From Lutimaribacter saemankumensis (lineage in GTDB: Bacteria > Pseudomonadota > Alphaproteobacteria > Rhodobacterales > Rhodobacteraceae): DNA of 64,000 nucleotides. The notes beneath the pieces were generated by a model. That model was given only the letters and a program-made list of their open reading frames with translations. It had not been told where the DNA came from and made no database searches. Shown here in pieces: positions 1-9,121 of the stretch. Location: contig NZ_FNEB01000001.1 in NCBI RefSeq assembly GCF_900100005.1, forward strand, positions 372,001-436,000, given 5' to 3'. Within the stretch, counting starts at the first letter, position 1; every line of letters starts with the position of its first letter. Both the position numbers and the translations under genes were made by a program.

Positions 1-1
1 G

Positions 2-778
2 GGCGGGCAGCGGGACGCGCGGATGCTGATGGCGCATGTGCTGGGGATTTCGCAATCGCGCTTGCTGCTGGTCGAAACGGACGAAGCCGATCCGCGCCAC
101 ATCGAAGACTTCGAACGGTTGATCGCCCGTCGGCTGGCCCGCGAACCGGTGTCGCACCTGACGGGCCTGCGCGCCTTCTTCGGTCGGGATTTCAAGGTGA
201 CACGGGATGTCCTTGATCCTCGGCCCGAAACCGAAACGCTGGTCGAGGCGGCGTTGCAGGTGCCTTTCCTTCGGGTTCTCGATCTTGGCACGGGCTCCGG
301 GGCGATCCTGCTGAGCCTGCTTGCAGAGCGCCCCGCGGCGACCGGACTGGGCACGGACCTGTCCGAAGCCGCGCTGTCGGTGGCGCGGGAAAACGCCCGG
401 TCGCTTGCCTTGGCCGAGCGGGTCGAGTTTCGTCAAAGCGACTGGGTCTCGCAGGTCGACGGGCGTTTCGATCTGATCGTATCGAATCCGCCCTACATCG
501 CATTTGGCGAAATGGGCGCGCTTGCGCCCGAACTGACCCATGAGCCGCGCATGGCCCTGACAGACGAGGGCGACGGGCTGACGGCCTATCGCGCCATCTG
601 CATCGGGGCACCCGCGCATCTGCAGCCCGGTGGATGGCTGATGGTGGAAATCGGCTGGCAACAGGGGAAACCCGTATCGGACCTGTTTGCAGATGCGGGA
701 TTTTCAAAGGTCGCGGTACTGCCCGATCTGGACGGCCGCGACCGCGTCGTTCAGGGACAATGGCTGTCAGCGGTATGA
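2..778 (+). CDS. prmC: Peptide chain release factor N5-glutamine methyltransferase, 5' end outside window
   Basis: This enzyme methylates the glutamine of the GGQ motif in release factors, using S-adenosylmethionine. The frame stays open to base 2, and the residues before the first in-window Met continue the family's N-terminal helical domain, so the gene starts upstream and only about 20-25 residues are missing. Visible are the SAM-binding motif LDLGTGSGAI (near visible residue 95) and the glutamine-binding motif NPPYI (near 162). The family identity is firm. Its substrate RF2 is encoded in the same window (prfB), though not in the same operon. Confidence 0.93.
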   Translation, partial: GGQRDARMLMAHVLGISQSRLLLVETDEADPRHIEDFERLIARRLAREPVSHLTGLRAFFGRDFKVTRDVLDPRPETETLVEAALQVPFLRVLDLGTGSGAILLSLLAERPAATGLGTDLSEAALSVARENARSLALAERVEFRQSDWVSQVDGRFDLIVSNPPYIAFGEMGALAPELTHEPRMALTDEGDGLTAYRAICIGAPAHLQPGGWLMVEIGWQQGKPVSDLFADAGFSKVAVLPDLDGRDRVVQGQWLSAV

Positions 779-995
779 AATTGGCAACAAATCTGCCGTT
801 TTTCAGCATTTTTCCGCCATGCCCTCTTGCCAGACCCACCAAACAGTGATTACTCATTTCGTGTCAGCGCGGTGGATGCCTTAGGGCGGTCCCGCTCGGC
901 ACCAAGCCAGAAAACTCTGCCACTTTCGAATGGTCAGGCGCATAGGGCGCACCACTGGTGGCAATCGCATCGGACGAAGGCTGGAAATCTAAAGC

Positions 996-1559
996 ATGAG
1001 ATCATCTAAATCCCGCTCGCGGTCTAAGGGCAACCGTAACAACCGCTCGGTCGGAAACATCGTGAACCGCGTGTTCGACAGCTCGGGCCCCGAGGGCAAG
1101 GTGCGCGGTACGCCACAGCAAATCATCGAGAAGTACAACCAGCTGGCGCGTGATGCCCAACTGGGCAACGACCGCGTCGCGGCGGAAAACTTTCAGCAGC
1201 ATGCAGAACATTACCTGCGTATGCTGAGCGCCGCGCAAAAGGAACAGGACGCCCGCCGCGAAGAGCAGGAGCGCCAGAACCGTGAACGCCAGGCGGAACG
1301 GGATCGCGAACGCGCCCAGCGTCAGGAACGCGAATCCGCCGAAGCGGGTCAGCCCCGCAGCGACGAGAGCGAATACACCGAAAACAACAACGCCGGTGAT
1401 GACGAGCAGGACAGCGGTCTTGTCGAAACGCCGGAAAGCAAGTCGGAAAAGCCCAAGCGCCCGCGCAAGCCCCGCGCTCCCAAAAAGGACGCGGCCGAAA
1501 CCGGTGAGACCGACGACGGCGCGCACCAGGCGCCGGCCACGGACAGCGCGGCGGAATAA
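996..1559 (+). CDS. DUF4167 domain protein, probably RNA-associated
   Basis: This 187-residue protein has three parts. A basic Arg/Ser/Asn-rich N-terminus (1-30) leads into the conserved DUF4167 block (about 35-80, with a TPQQIIEKYNQLARDAQ core). A Gln/Glu/Arg-rich segment (80-125) is likely helical or coiled coil. The tail is acidic then basic, with a KRPRKPRAPKK patch near 150. The family is common in Alphaproteobacteria and commonly sits beside prmC, as here. No enzymatic residues are evident. The charge pattern suggests nucleic-acid or ribosome association, which is inference. A strong bidirectional terminator follows. Confidence 0.85.
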   Translation: MRSSKSRSRSKGNRNNRSVGNIVNRVFDSSGPEGKVRGTPQQIIEKYNQLARDAQLGNDRVAAENFQQHAEHYLRMLSAAQKEQDARREEQERQNRERQAERDRERAQRQERESAEAGQPRSDESEYTENNNAGDDEQDSGLVETPESKSEKPKRPRKPRAPKKDAAETGETDDGAHQAPATDSAAE

Positions 1560-1581
1560 CCCCCGCCTGCATGGAATTGGA

Positions 1582-1610
1582 AAACGCCGCCTGCACCGGG
1601 CGGCGTTTTT
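1582..1610. terminator. Bidirectional intrinsic terminator between the DUF4167 gene and rsmA
   Basis: Eight-base arms ACGCCGCC (1584-1591) and GGCGGCGT (1599-1606) enclose a 7-base loop. The + strand continues into TTTTT, and the A-run before the left arm gives a T-run on the minus strand. It lies in the 54-base gap between convergent genes and can serve both. Confidence 0.85.
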
Positions 1611-1613
1611 CGT

Positions 1614-2447
1614 TCAGACCAGACGCGCCAGTGCGCAGAACCGTTCAAGATCGACGGTTTCGGCCCGGTCGGTGGGCTGAATGCCCGCAGCGATCAGCTT
1701 GTCCTCGATATCCGGGGCAAACCCCTTGAGCGCGGCACGCAGCATCTTGCGGCGCTGGTTGAAGGCGCGGGCGACGACTCGTTCCAGTTTCTGCGGGTCT
1801 GCAGGGAACCGCGGCGCGGGCAGCGCCGTCAGATGCACGACGGCGGAACTGACCTTGGGCGGCGGGGTGAACGCCCCCGGTGGCAGCGACATGGCGATAT
1901 GCGCCTCGCAGCGCCATTGCGCCAGGATAGCAAGACGGCCATAGGCCTTCGATCCGGGCTGAGCGACGATCCGCTCGGCCACCTCGCGCTGGAACATGAG
2001 CGTCAGGCTGTCCCAGAATGGCGGCCACTCTTTCGGGGTGAGCCAGCGCACCAGCAATTCGGTGCCCACGTTGTAGGGCAGGTTGGCCACGATGCGGATC
2101 GGTGGCGTCAGATGCGCCAACGGGTCGATATCCAGCGCGTCCCCGTTGATGACCGTCAGGCGGCCCGGATAGGCGGCGGAAATCTCTTCCAGCGCGGGCA
2201 GGCAGCGGGCGTCCTTTTCGATGGCCAGCACCCTGCGCGCGCCTTGCGCAAGCAGGCCGCGCGTCAGCCCGCCCGGGCCTGGGCCGATCTCGAGCACGTC
2301 TGCCTGGGTCAGGTCGCCCGCCTGCCGCGCAATCTTGGCCGTCAGGTTGAGGTCCAGAAGAAAGTTCTGACCCAGCGACTTTTTCGCGGAAAGCCCGTGG
2401 GCAGCGATCACCTCGCGCAGCGGGGGCAGGGTGTCGATGCCGCTCAT
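1614..2447 (-). CDS. rsmA: 16S rRNA (adenine1518/1519-N6)-dimethyltransferase
   Basis: RsmA (KsgA) dimethylates two adjacent adenines in the 3' hairpin of 16S rRNA late in 30S assembly. The 277-residue product has the N-terminal KKSLGQNFL signature (22-30), the SAM-binding [10 protein letters not shown] motif (53-62) and the catalytic NLPY motif (122-125), and has the usual family length. Its ATG overlaps the pdxA stop as ATGA, so it is translationally coupled as the last gene of the lptF-lptG-lptD-surA-pdxA-rsmA operon. The surA-pdxA-ksgA order is widespread in proteobacteria. Confidence 0.96.
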   Translation of the reverse strand: MSGIDTLPPLREVIAAHGLSAKKSLGQNFLLDLNLTAKIARQAGDLTQADVLEIGPGPGGLTRGLLAQGARRVLAIEKDARCLPALEEISAAYPGRLTVINGDALDIDPLAHLTPPIRIVANLPYNVGTELLVRWLTPKEWPPFWDSLTLMFQREVAERIVAQPGSKAYGRLAILAQWRCEAHIAMSLPPGAFTPPPKVSSAVVHLTALPAPRFPADPQKLERVVARAFNQRRKMLRAALKGFAPDIEDKLIAAGIQPTDRAETVDLERFCALARLV

Positions 2448-3415
2448 GCCGCGCGCGCCTGTGCCATCTCGGCCGCCATGCGCAGCGCCGCGATCAGAGA
2501 GGACGGATCGGCAACGCCTTGCCCCGCGATGTCGAAGGCCGTGCCATGATCCGGCGAGGTCCGCACGAATGGCAACCCCAGCGTCACGTTGACACCGCCT
2601 GCGAAATCCAGCGTCTTGATCGGTATCAGCGCCTGGTCGTGATACATCGCGACGGCCACGTCATATCGCGCCCTGGCCGTGGCGTGAAACATCGTGTCGG
2701 CAGGCAGCGGCCCCGAGATGGCCAGGCCTTCGGCATGCAGACGATCGAGCAGCGGGGCGATCCAGTCGATCTCTTCGGTGCCCATGGCGCCGCCTTCGCC
2801 GGCATGGGGGTTCAGCCCGGCCACCGCGATGCGCGGCGCTGCAATGCCGAAATCGCGCTGCAGGCCGTCATGCGTGATGCGGATCACCTTTTCCAGCCCG
2901 TCAGCCGTCAGCGCGGTGGGCACCTCGCGCAGCGGGATGTGGATCGTCGCAGGCACCACGCGCAATTGCGGGCAGGCCAGCATCATCACGACATCTGCAT
3001 CCCCGCCAAGCGCCGCAAGGTATTCGGTATGGCCCGGATAGGCGAACCCGGCCCCATCCTTGAGCGCCTTCTTGTTGATCGGCGCGGTGCAGACCGCGCT
3101 GGTCTCGCCGGATTGCGCAAGATCCACGGCGCGGGCGATCACGTCGATCACACCTTGGGCATTTGCGGGGTCCGGCGTTCCGGGAACCGCATCGCCTGCA
3201 AAGTCATGGCGCAGGACGGGCAGGGCATCGGCCATGACGCGACCCGCCTCGGACGGCGTTGCGATTTCGCAAAAAACCGTGCCCTTCGGCAAATGACGGG
3301 GGTCACCGATCCAAAAGAACGCCAGTTCAGTGTTCAGCCGTTCCCAGGCGCGGGCCGCGATTTCAGGGCCGATGCCCGCGGGCTCACCGCAGGTCAGCGC
3401 GATTGGCGCTGTCAT
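2444..3415 (-). CDS. pdxA: 4-hydroxythreonine-4-phosphate dehydrogenase
   Basis: PdxA oxidises 4-phosphohydroxy-L-threonine in the DXP-dependent pyridoxal phosphate pathway. The start [18 protein letters not shown] matches the family N-terminus. The longer open frame upstream is discarded because this ATG overlaps the surA stop as ATGA. Metal-ligand and substrate regions are visible: [20 protein letters not shown], and the C-terminal [12 protein letters not shown] and [13 protein letters not shown] segments. The 323-residue length is normal. Confidence 0.95.
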   Translation of the reverse strand: MTAPIALTCGEPAGIGPEIAARAWERLNTELAFFWIGDPRHLPKGTVFCEIATPSEAGRVMADALPVLRHDFAGDAVPGTPDPANAQGVIDVIARAVDLAQSGETSAVCTAPINKKALKDGAGFAYPGHTEYLAALGGDADVVMMLACPQLRVVPATIHIPLREVPTALTADGLEKVIRITHDGLQRDFGIAAPRIAVAGLNPHAGEGGAMGTEEIDWIAPLLDRLHAEGLAISGPLPADTMFHATARARYDVAVAMYHDQALIPIKTLDFAGGVNVTLGLPFVRTSPDHGTAFDIAGQGVADPSSLIAALRMAAEMAQARAA

Positions 3416-4638
3416 TGCTCGATGATGCGCGCATCGGCCTGGAGTTGGGCCAGGTAGCCTTCGGCCAGGGATTGCAGGCGCTGCGCGCGCAATTGCACCC
3501 GGATGGTTTCGCGGTCCTGGTCCTCGGCCAGTTGCGGGGTGCGCCCGCACAGCATCAGGAACACGAGGGTCTGGCCGTTTGCGCGGGTCAGCGCGGTCGA
3601 AACTTCGCCCGGATCGAGCTTTGCCAGCTCGACCGCAATGTCGGCGGGAATTTCACCGGGCTGCTTTGCGCCGCGTTCCAGAACCTCGGGCGGCTGGCCC
3701 TTGGCAACACCATACAGATCATCGCATGTGTCGACCTCGGCCTTGATCTTGGCGGCACGCGCCAATGCGGCATCGCTGCGTCCGCCTTCGATGTAATAGG
3801 CGGCGTATTCGATGGCCGCGTATTCCGGCGCCTGCACATCGGTTTCCTCGATTGCGCGAAGCTGGAACAGCGCGATGGCATTTTCCAGAGGCAGCGGATC
3901 GGTCACCTCACCCGGCGCAAGCGACAGGATGATTGGCCGCAACTGCGGCGGCAACTGGGTAATCGGCATCCACCCCATGCGTCCGCCACGGCCGCTGCTG
4001 CCGGAGGCCGAATACTGTCGCGCTTCGGCGGCAAAGGCGGGCAGGGTGGTGATCTGGCTGATGCGTTCGGCACGGGCCATCACGGCCTGCATCTCTTCGG
4101 GCGGGGCGGGCATGATGATTTCCGACAAAAGAACCCGCACCGACGACCCGCTGGACAGCGCGTTCAGGGCGCGGTCGACCTCGGCCTCGGAAATTTCAGC
4201 GCGGTTGGCGAACCGCGTGCGCACGAGTTCACGCCACAAAACGCCGTTGCGTACGAAATCACGAAAGGTCTCCGGGCTCACGCCGCCGGATTGCAGCGCC
4301 TGCATGAACTGTTCGGTGGTCAGGTTGGTGCGCGCTGCGAACTCTTCCATCCCGGCGTCGATGCCTTCTTGCGTGACCTCGATCCCGGCCTCCTCGGCGG
4401 CCTCGGCCTTGAGACGCTCTTCGATAAGCTGGGTCCGCGCCAGTTCGGCAGGATTGCCCGGCGCGCGGAAGAGCCGCAGCATTTCGGCGCGCTGTTCAAG
4501 CTCGTAACTTGTGATGACCTGATCGTTCACGGTTATGACCGGCGCAAACAGGTTCTGTGCCTGCGCTGTCCCAATGCCGGCAAGCGGAACCGATGCGGCG
4601 ATCAGGGCGAATGCGATCCGGCGTATCTGTCGTTTCAT
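3412..4638 (-). CDS. surA: Periplasmic peptidyl-prolyl isomerase/chaperone SurA
   Basis: SurA escorts unfolded outer-membrane proteins, notably LptD, across the periplasm. The 408-residue product has a signal peptide with cleavage after GTAQA (about residue 27), a SurA N-terminal helical domain (30-160) and a parvulin-like PPIase domain (about 165-290), followed by a C-terminal extension. The PPIase domain is divergent, so chaperone function may dominate over isomerase activity (inference). It lies only 6 bases after lptD, which encodes a known SurA client. Confidence 0.9.
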   Translation of the reverse strand: MKRQIRRIAFALIAASVPLAGIGTAQAQNLFAPVITVNDQVITSYELEQRAEMLRLFRAPGNPAELARTQLIEERLKAEAAEEAGIEVTQEGIDAGMEEFAARTNLTTEQFMQALQSGGVSPETFRDFVRNGVLWRELVRTRFANRAEISEAEVDRALNALSSGSSVRVLLSEIIMPAPPEEMQAVMARAERISQITTLPAFAAEARQYSASGSSGRGGRMGWMPITQLPPQLRPIILSLAPGEVTDPLPLENAIALFQLRAIEETDVQAPEYAAIEYAAYYIEGGRSDAALARAAKIKAEVDTCDDLYGVAKGQPPEVLERGAKQPGEIPADIAVELAKLDPGEVSTALTRANGQTLVFLMLCGRTPQLAEDQDRETIRVQLRAQRLQSLAEGYLAQLQADARIIEQ

Positions 4639-4644
4639 GTCGTT

Positions 4645-6774
4645 CTAGTTCCTGCAGGTTCGCGTGTAACTGTTGTTGAAGCCCTGGGCAGAAAACCCCC
4701 GAAGCCCGACGGTAATACCGATATCGGTGGATGGATCAACGATAGAGGAAGAGGTGAACCGGCGCGAGAGCGAAAGGTTCACATCGACGCATTCGTTCCG
4801 GTATTGCATGCCCAGCCCCGCTTCGGTCGATCTTCTTGCGTTTATGTCGTAACGCCAATTGGCGGTGCCCGTCCAGTGCCGGGAAATCCGGTAGCTGCCA
4901 TCAATGGACCATTCCGACACGGAGTCGGTGCGGAATTCCTCGGGATCGTCCTCGAGCCAGATGTAGGATGCGCCAAGGCCCATCTTGGGCGTGATCCAGG
5001 CGGCGCGCGCTTCGGCCTTGCTGATCGTCAGCCCGGTATCGACCAAGGCCCGGCCGATCAGCGAAAGCCCCGAAGCGGTGCGGAACTGCCCGGCGACCAG
5101 CAGGTTCGAATTCAACCCGTCGAGACCCGAGGTGCTGGTGAAATCCGGCTGATCTTCGTCGCGCACGATATGACCCAAGGTCAGGCGCGCGGACCAACCA
5201 TCAGGATCTTCGCGTGTCCAGCTGGCACCATAGGCCAGGCTCAGCCCGCGTTCGCGGCGGTCCGACGCGGGAAACCGCGACAGAGACAGCAGGTTGCCTT
5301 CGTCGAATTCGACCGCGGTGCTTTGGTCGTTGGGAACGTCCGGGCTGGCGCCTCCGACCCATCCGATCATTGCGACGGGTTCCAGGATTTGTGTGGCGCC
5401 GCCCTTTTCCGTCTTGATCAGCGGCCACCGCAGCGTCAGCCCTGCGCGCGGGGTGACTTCGCTTTCCGTGCCCGAATAATTGCTGTCCTGGCGAATGCGA
5501 AACGTGTCGACGGCCACACCGGTTTCCAGGCTGGCGCGGATACCGGCGGGCAAGGTCCAGCTGCGCAGCCACGCGATATCCGCCTCGGCCCGCGCGCCGT
5601 CGCGTCCGAGAACATCAAGATCGGAGTAGCGCCGGAACCCGAAGGCCCCGTAGGACATCCGCAATTCACCGCCGACTGCCTTGGGAAACAGCCGTTTTTC
5701 ATACACCAGTTCACCGACGATCGTGGGGATTTGCGAGTTGTTTTCAGTTGCCCGCAGCGTCTGATACCCGGTCAGACTGACATCGATATATTCATCGCGC
5801 TGCGCCCGGCTGAGCGAGACCGCGCTCGCCAGGCGGTCCTTGGAGGTGTAGTCGTAGACCGACAGGTAGCCGCGGTCGGTCACTGCCTCGACATTGAAGC
5901 GCAGCTTGAACCCGCGGGCGACATCGAAGGCTGCGCGCGCGAACAGATATCCGCGGGTTCCGTCGATCAGTTCGTCGCGCGACAGGGCGCCTTCGATCGA
6001 CAGGTCGCCGTTTCGGAACGCCTGCCGGTACCGGTATTCAAGCGTCCGCGTGTTGCCCGCGATAAACGGCGTCAGCGTCAGGTCGCGGTGATCGCCGATG
6101 CGGATGAAATAGGGGATGCGCAGCCCGGTGCCCAACTTCGAAGACTGGCTGAGCGACGGGATCAGAAACCCGGTCGACCGGGCCAGCGACGGGTCGGGCA
6201 ACCGTAGCCGGGGCAGCCAGAGGATTGGCACGTTGAGTACCCGCAACTGCGCGTTCTCGAAATAGATCTGTTTTTCCTGCTGGTCATGGACGGCACGGCG
6301 GGCACGGATCTGCCAGATCGGCGGCGTGTCCGAGTTGCAGACCCGGCAGGACGTTGCCGCGACCTTGTAAAGCTGGGTGTAGCGTCCGCCGACGCGGTCG
6401 ATCCTCGGTGACGCCAATTGCACCCGGCGCGACAGGATCAGCCGCGCGCCGCGCAGCAGCCCGTTTCGCATGTCTGCGTCCAGCGATCCTGCATCGGCCA
6501 GGATAATCGCGTCGGGCCCTTCGATCAGCATGATCGGACCGTCCAGGATCAACTGATCGGTCTTGCCATCATAAATGATCCTTTCGGCCTTGAGCCGGCT
6601 TTCCCCATAAAGCGCCTCGACATTGCCGTCGGCGATCAGCTTGTCGTCGTCCGTTATTTCGACCCGGTCGGCCACAAGCACGGCAGGCGCATCGCGAGAG
6701 GCATCCTGCGCAAGCGCAGGCATGCCCCATGAAAGAAGCCCCACAAGAACCACGATGATCAGGGAAAGGCGCAT
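4645..6774 (-). CDS. lptD: LPS-assembly outer-membrane protein LptD
   Basis: LptD is the outer-membrane beta-barrel that inserts lipopolysaccharide into the outer leaflet. The 709-residue protein has a signal peptide ending PALA (residue 22), an N-terminal OstA/LptA-like jellyroll (about 30-130) and a large C-terminal barrel. Cysteine pairs are visible near the end of the jellyroll (SCRVCNSD) and in the C-terminal region (NECVDV and a Cys three residues from the end), in line with disulfides between jellyroll and barrel. The chosen ATG overlaps the lptG stop by one base (TGATG). Confidence 0.93.
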   Translation of the reverse strand: MRLSLIIVVLVGLLSWGMPALAQDASRDAPAVLVADRVEITDDDKLIADGNVEALYGESRLKAERIIYDGKTDQLILDGPIMLIEGPDAIILADAGSLDADMRNGLLRGARLILSRRVQLASPRIDRVGGRYTQLYKVAATSCRVCNSDTPPIWQIRARRAVHDQQEKQIYFENAQLRVLNVPILWLPRLRLPDPSLARSTGFLIPSLSQSSKLGTGLRIPYFIRIGDHRDLTLTPFIAGNTRTLEYRYRQAFRNGDLSIEGALSRDELIDGTRGYLFARAAFDVARGFKLRFNVEAVTDRGYLSVYDYTSKDRLASAVSLSRAQRDEYIDVSLTGYQTLRATENNSQIPTIVGELVYEKRLFPKAVGGELRMSYGAFGFRRYSDLDVLGRDGARAEADIAWLRSWTLPAGIRASLETGVAVDTFRIRQDSNYSGTESEVTPRAGLTLRWPLIKTEKGGATQILEPVAMIGWVGGASPDVPNDQSTAVEFDEGNLLSLSRFPASDRRERGLSLAYGASWTREDPDGWSARLTLGHIVRDEDQPDFTSTSGLDGLNSNLLVAGQFRTASGLSLIGRALVDTGLTISKAEARAAWITPKMGLGASYIWLEDDPEEFRTDSVSEWSIDGSYRISRHWTGTANWRYDINARRSTEAGLGMQYRNECVDVNLSLSRRFTSSSIVDPSTDIGITVGLRGFSAQGFNNSYTRTCRN

Positions 6775-7868
6775 CAACCGTCCTCCATGATCAGCAGCAC
6801 GCCCAGACCCAGCAGGACAGAGGCCACCGGCGGCGACCAAGCGGCCATGAGAATCGGTATTTGTCCATTTTCACCAAGTATTTGCGCAAAGTTCCTGACG
6901 TAGTACAGCGAGAACCCGAGAATGATCGCCGCCAGCACCGCAAGCCCGGTGTTGCGGAACCGGACATGCCGCATGGTGAACGCCGCGCCGACCAACAGCA
7001 TCGCCACAAGGAACAGCGGGCGGGCCAGTTCCATCTGGAACCAGACGGCATGTCGGCGGGCCGAAAACCCGGCCTCTTCCAGTTGCGCCATATACGCGGG
7101 CAAATCCCAGATCGATATCACCGAGGGATCGCCGAAGCTGTCGCGGATGCGTTCCACGGTCAGCGACGATGGCACGCGGTACGTTGCATGCCGCGTGGCT
7201 TCGCCTTCGGGGTTGATCCCACGTTCGAGCGGCCAGACCTTAGCATCGGACAATTCCCAGGCACCGGCGACCAAGCGGGCGGAACGCGCCTCGATCCTTT
7301 GCACCGGCTCCCCATCGGGCGCGTGCGAGAAAAGCGTGACGTCGTAAAGAACGGTGCCATCCGGGTTGGCGCGGGCCGCCCGGATCACGGTTTGCCCGGT
7401 TTCGCCGCCCTGCCGCAGCCAAAGGCCCTCGGCGGATATCGAAAACACCTCTTGTCCGTCACTGCGATACCTTTCCTGCAGTTCCTCGAACCGCTTTGTC
7501 GTCGCCGCGACGATCGGGTTGAACATCGCAAGCGTGATCCCGCCGATCAATATGGTCACGACCAGCGGCGAAAGCAGCGCGCGCAGGGACGACCGGCCGG
7601 CCGATTGCGTCACCACCAGTTCGCTCGAGCGCGCAAGCCCCAGAAACATCGCCACAGTGGCAAGAATCATGATCAGCGGAAGAATGCCGTAGAGCCCCTG
7701 CGGCACGTTCAGCAATGTCAGGCCCAGCACCTCGGCAAAGGTGACGGTATCCCCGAACCTCCGCAATTGCTCAACCATGTCGATCAGGAACAGCAGCAGG
7801 ATGAAAACGCCGAAAACGCCTGCAAAGATCATCGCGAATTTCCGGGCGAAATAGGCGTGGAGAATCAT
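6774..7868 (-). CDS. lptG: LPS export ABC transporter permease LptG
   Basis: LptG is one of the two permeases of the LptB2FG complex that extracts LPS from the inner membrane. The 364-residue protein shows YjgP/YjgQ architecture: N-terminal membrane helices with a SSELVVTQSAG cytoplasmic coupling segment, a periplasmic jellyroll in the middle, and C-terminal membrane helices. The start MILHAYFARKFAMIF is selected because its ATG overlaps the lptF stop (ATGA). No lptB lies in the window. Confidence 0.93.
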   Translation of the reverse strand: MILHAYFARKFAMIFAGVFGVFILLLFLIDMVEQLRRFGDTVTFAEVLGLTLLNVPQGLYGILPLIMILATVAMFLGLARSSELVVTQSAGRSSLRALLSPLVVTILIGGITLAMFNPIVAATTKRFEELQERYRSDGQEVFSISAEGLWLRQGGETGQTVIRAARANPDGTVLYDVTLFSHAPDGEPVQRIEARSARLVAGAWELSDAKVWPLERGINPEGEATRHATYRVPSSLTVERIRDSFGDPSVISIWDLPAYMAQLEEAGFSARRHAVWFQMELARPLFLVAMLLVGAAFTMRHVRFRNTGLAVLAAIILGFSLYYVRNFAQILGENGQIPILMAAWSPPVASVLLGLGVLLIMEDG

Positions 7869-8992
7869 GCGCCGACCTCCACCAGGCGCCGGCGCGGCCG
7901 CCGGGGCCGCCCGACATACCACAGGATCGCCATTGAGGCTGCAAGCCCGAAGACGATCGGCAGATAGGTAAGCGGCCAGAGCGACGGATCTTTCTGCACG
8001 GGATCGGTCACCAGCCCCTCGATGAACTTGACCATCACCAGCAGGACCAGCGCACCCAGGATCTGACGCCAGACACCGAAGCGCGAATAACCACCTATCA
8101 ACAATGAGGAAAACCCGACAAGCGCCGCGACGACGCACAGAAACGACTGCGACATGCGGCTGTGGAGCTCTTCGACCACATGTCCGGGTTTGAATTTCTG
8201 CTCGGCTATGATGCCATCGAAATTCCTGAGAAACTGCATGGTTGGAATGTCGCGCACACGCAGCGCCGGGGCAACGGTCTTTTCCACCGCGGCGCTGATA
8301 TCGAAATTGTAATCGGTGAAATGCGTGGTCGACAGGCGGTTCTCGGAAAGCGAAAAGTTCTGTGCAAGACCGTCCAGCATCACCATGCGCGACCCGGCGT
8401 CGTCATTGACCAGATAGGCACGCGCGGCGGTGTACGTGATGGCCCGGTCGGGCGCGCGGCGGTCGGACAGGAAAACGTCGCGCAGGGTTCCGTCGGGGTC
8501 GATTTCGCGGATGTAGAAAGTGACACCGTCCGTGGGATGCAGAAAGGTGCCCTCGGTCAGCAGACGCGCCGTGACGTTGCGCGCGACTTCGGCCTCGCGC
8601 AATTGGAGTTGCGCCAAGCTCGATGGCACTAGGTAATGCGTCAGCGCCGCCATCATCAGCCCCGTTCCGATCCCGAAGACGACAACCGGGCGTGCTAGCC
8701 GCCAGGGGCTGAAACCGGTGGCCTGCATGACGACCAGTTCGCTTTCGTTGCTCAGGCGGTTGGTGACATAGACCGTGGCCGCGAACACCGCCATCGGCAG
8801 AACCATGCGGATCACGTTGGCCAGCGACAGCACGGTGAATTCCAGGAACACGAAAGCCGATTGCCCGTCACCGATCAGGCGGTCGAACAGCCGCACCGCC
8901 TGGTTGATCCAGTAGATCGACACCAGGACGAGGGCGAAAAACCCGAACAGCACCAGGAGCTGCGACAGAACATAACGGTCGAATCTCGACAC
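7865..8992 (-). CDS. lptF: LPS export ABC transporter permease LptF
   Basis: LptF is the partner permease of LptG. It has the same layout, with an ESELVVMQATGFSP coupling helix after the second membrane segment and a periplasmic domain in the middle. The start is taken as GTG at 8992 (VSRFDRYVLSQLL), where family homology begins. No in-frame ATG lies nearby, and an AAAGGGGAG stretch about 25 bases upstream is too far to be an ideal ribosome site, so the exact start is uncertain. It heads the operon running to rsmA and diverges from pepA across 129 bases. Confidence 0.92.
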   Translation of the reverse strand: MSRFDRYVLSQLLVLFGFFALVLVSIYWINQAVRLFDRLIGDGQSAFVFLEFTVLSLANVIRMVLPMAVFAATVYVTNRLSNESELVVMQATGFSPWRLARPVVVFGIGTGLMMAALTHYLVPSSLAQLQLREAEVARNVTARLLTEGTFLHPTDGVTFYIREIDPDGTLRDVFLSDRRAPDRAITYTAARAYLVNDDAGSRMVMLDGLAQNFSLSENRLSTTHFTDYNFDISAAVEKTVAPALRVRDIPTMQFLRNFDGIIAEQKFKPGHVVEELHSRMSQSFLCVVAALVGFSSLLIGGYSRFGVWRQILGALVLLVMVKFIEGLVTDPVQKDPSLWPLTYLPIVFGLAASMAILWYVGRPRRPRRRLVEVGA

Positions 8993-9121
8993 CAGCCCCC
9001 CCGAGGCTTGGATGAACTCCCCTTTTGTTACAGGAACCACCGGCGGGGGCAAACTGCTATCTGGCCAACCCGGCGGGGCCGCGCTAGGACTCGGACCAAC
9101 CAAGCACGAAAGGGAGCCACG

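Noticed and set aside
3259-6207. A 982-codon open frame on the + strand
   Set aside because: It is antisense to surA and lptD, both clear family members. The Arg/Gly/Gln-rich composition is typical of a shadow frame in GC-rich DNA.
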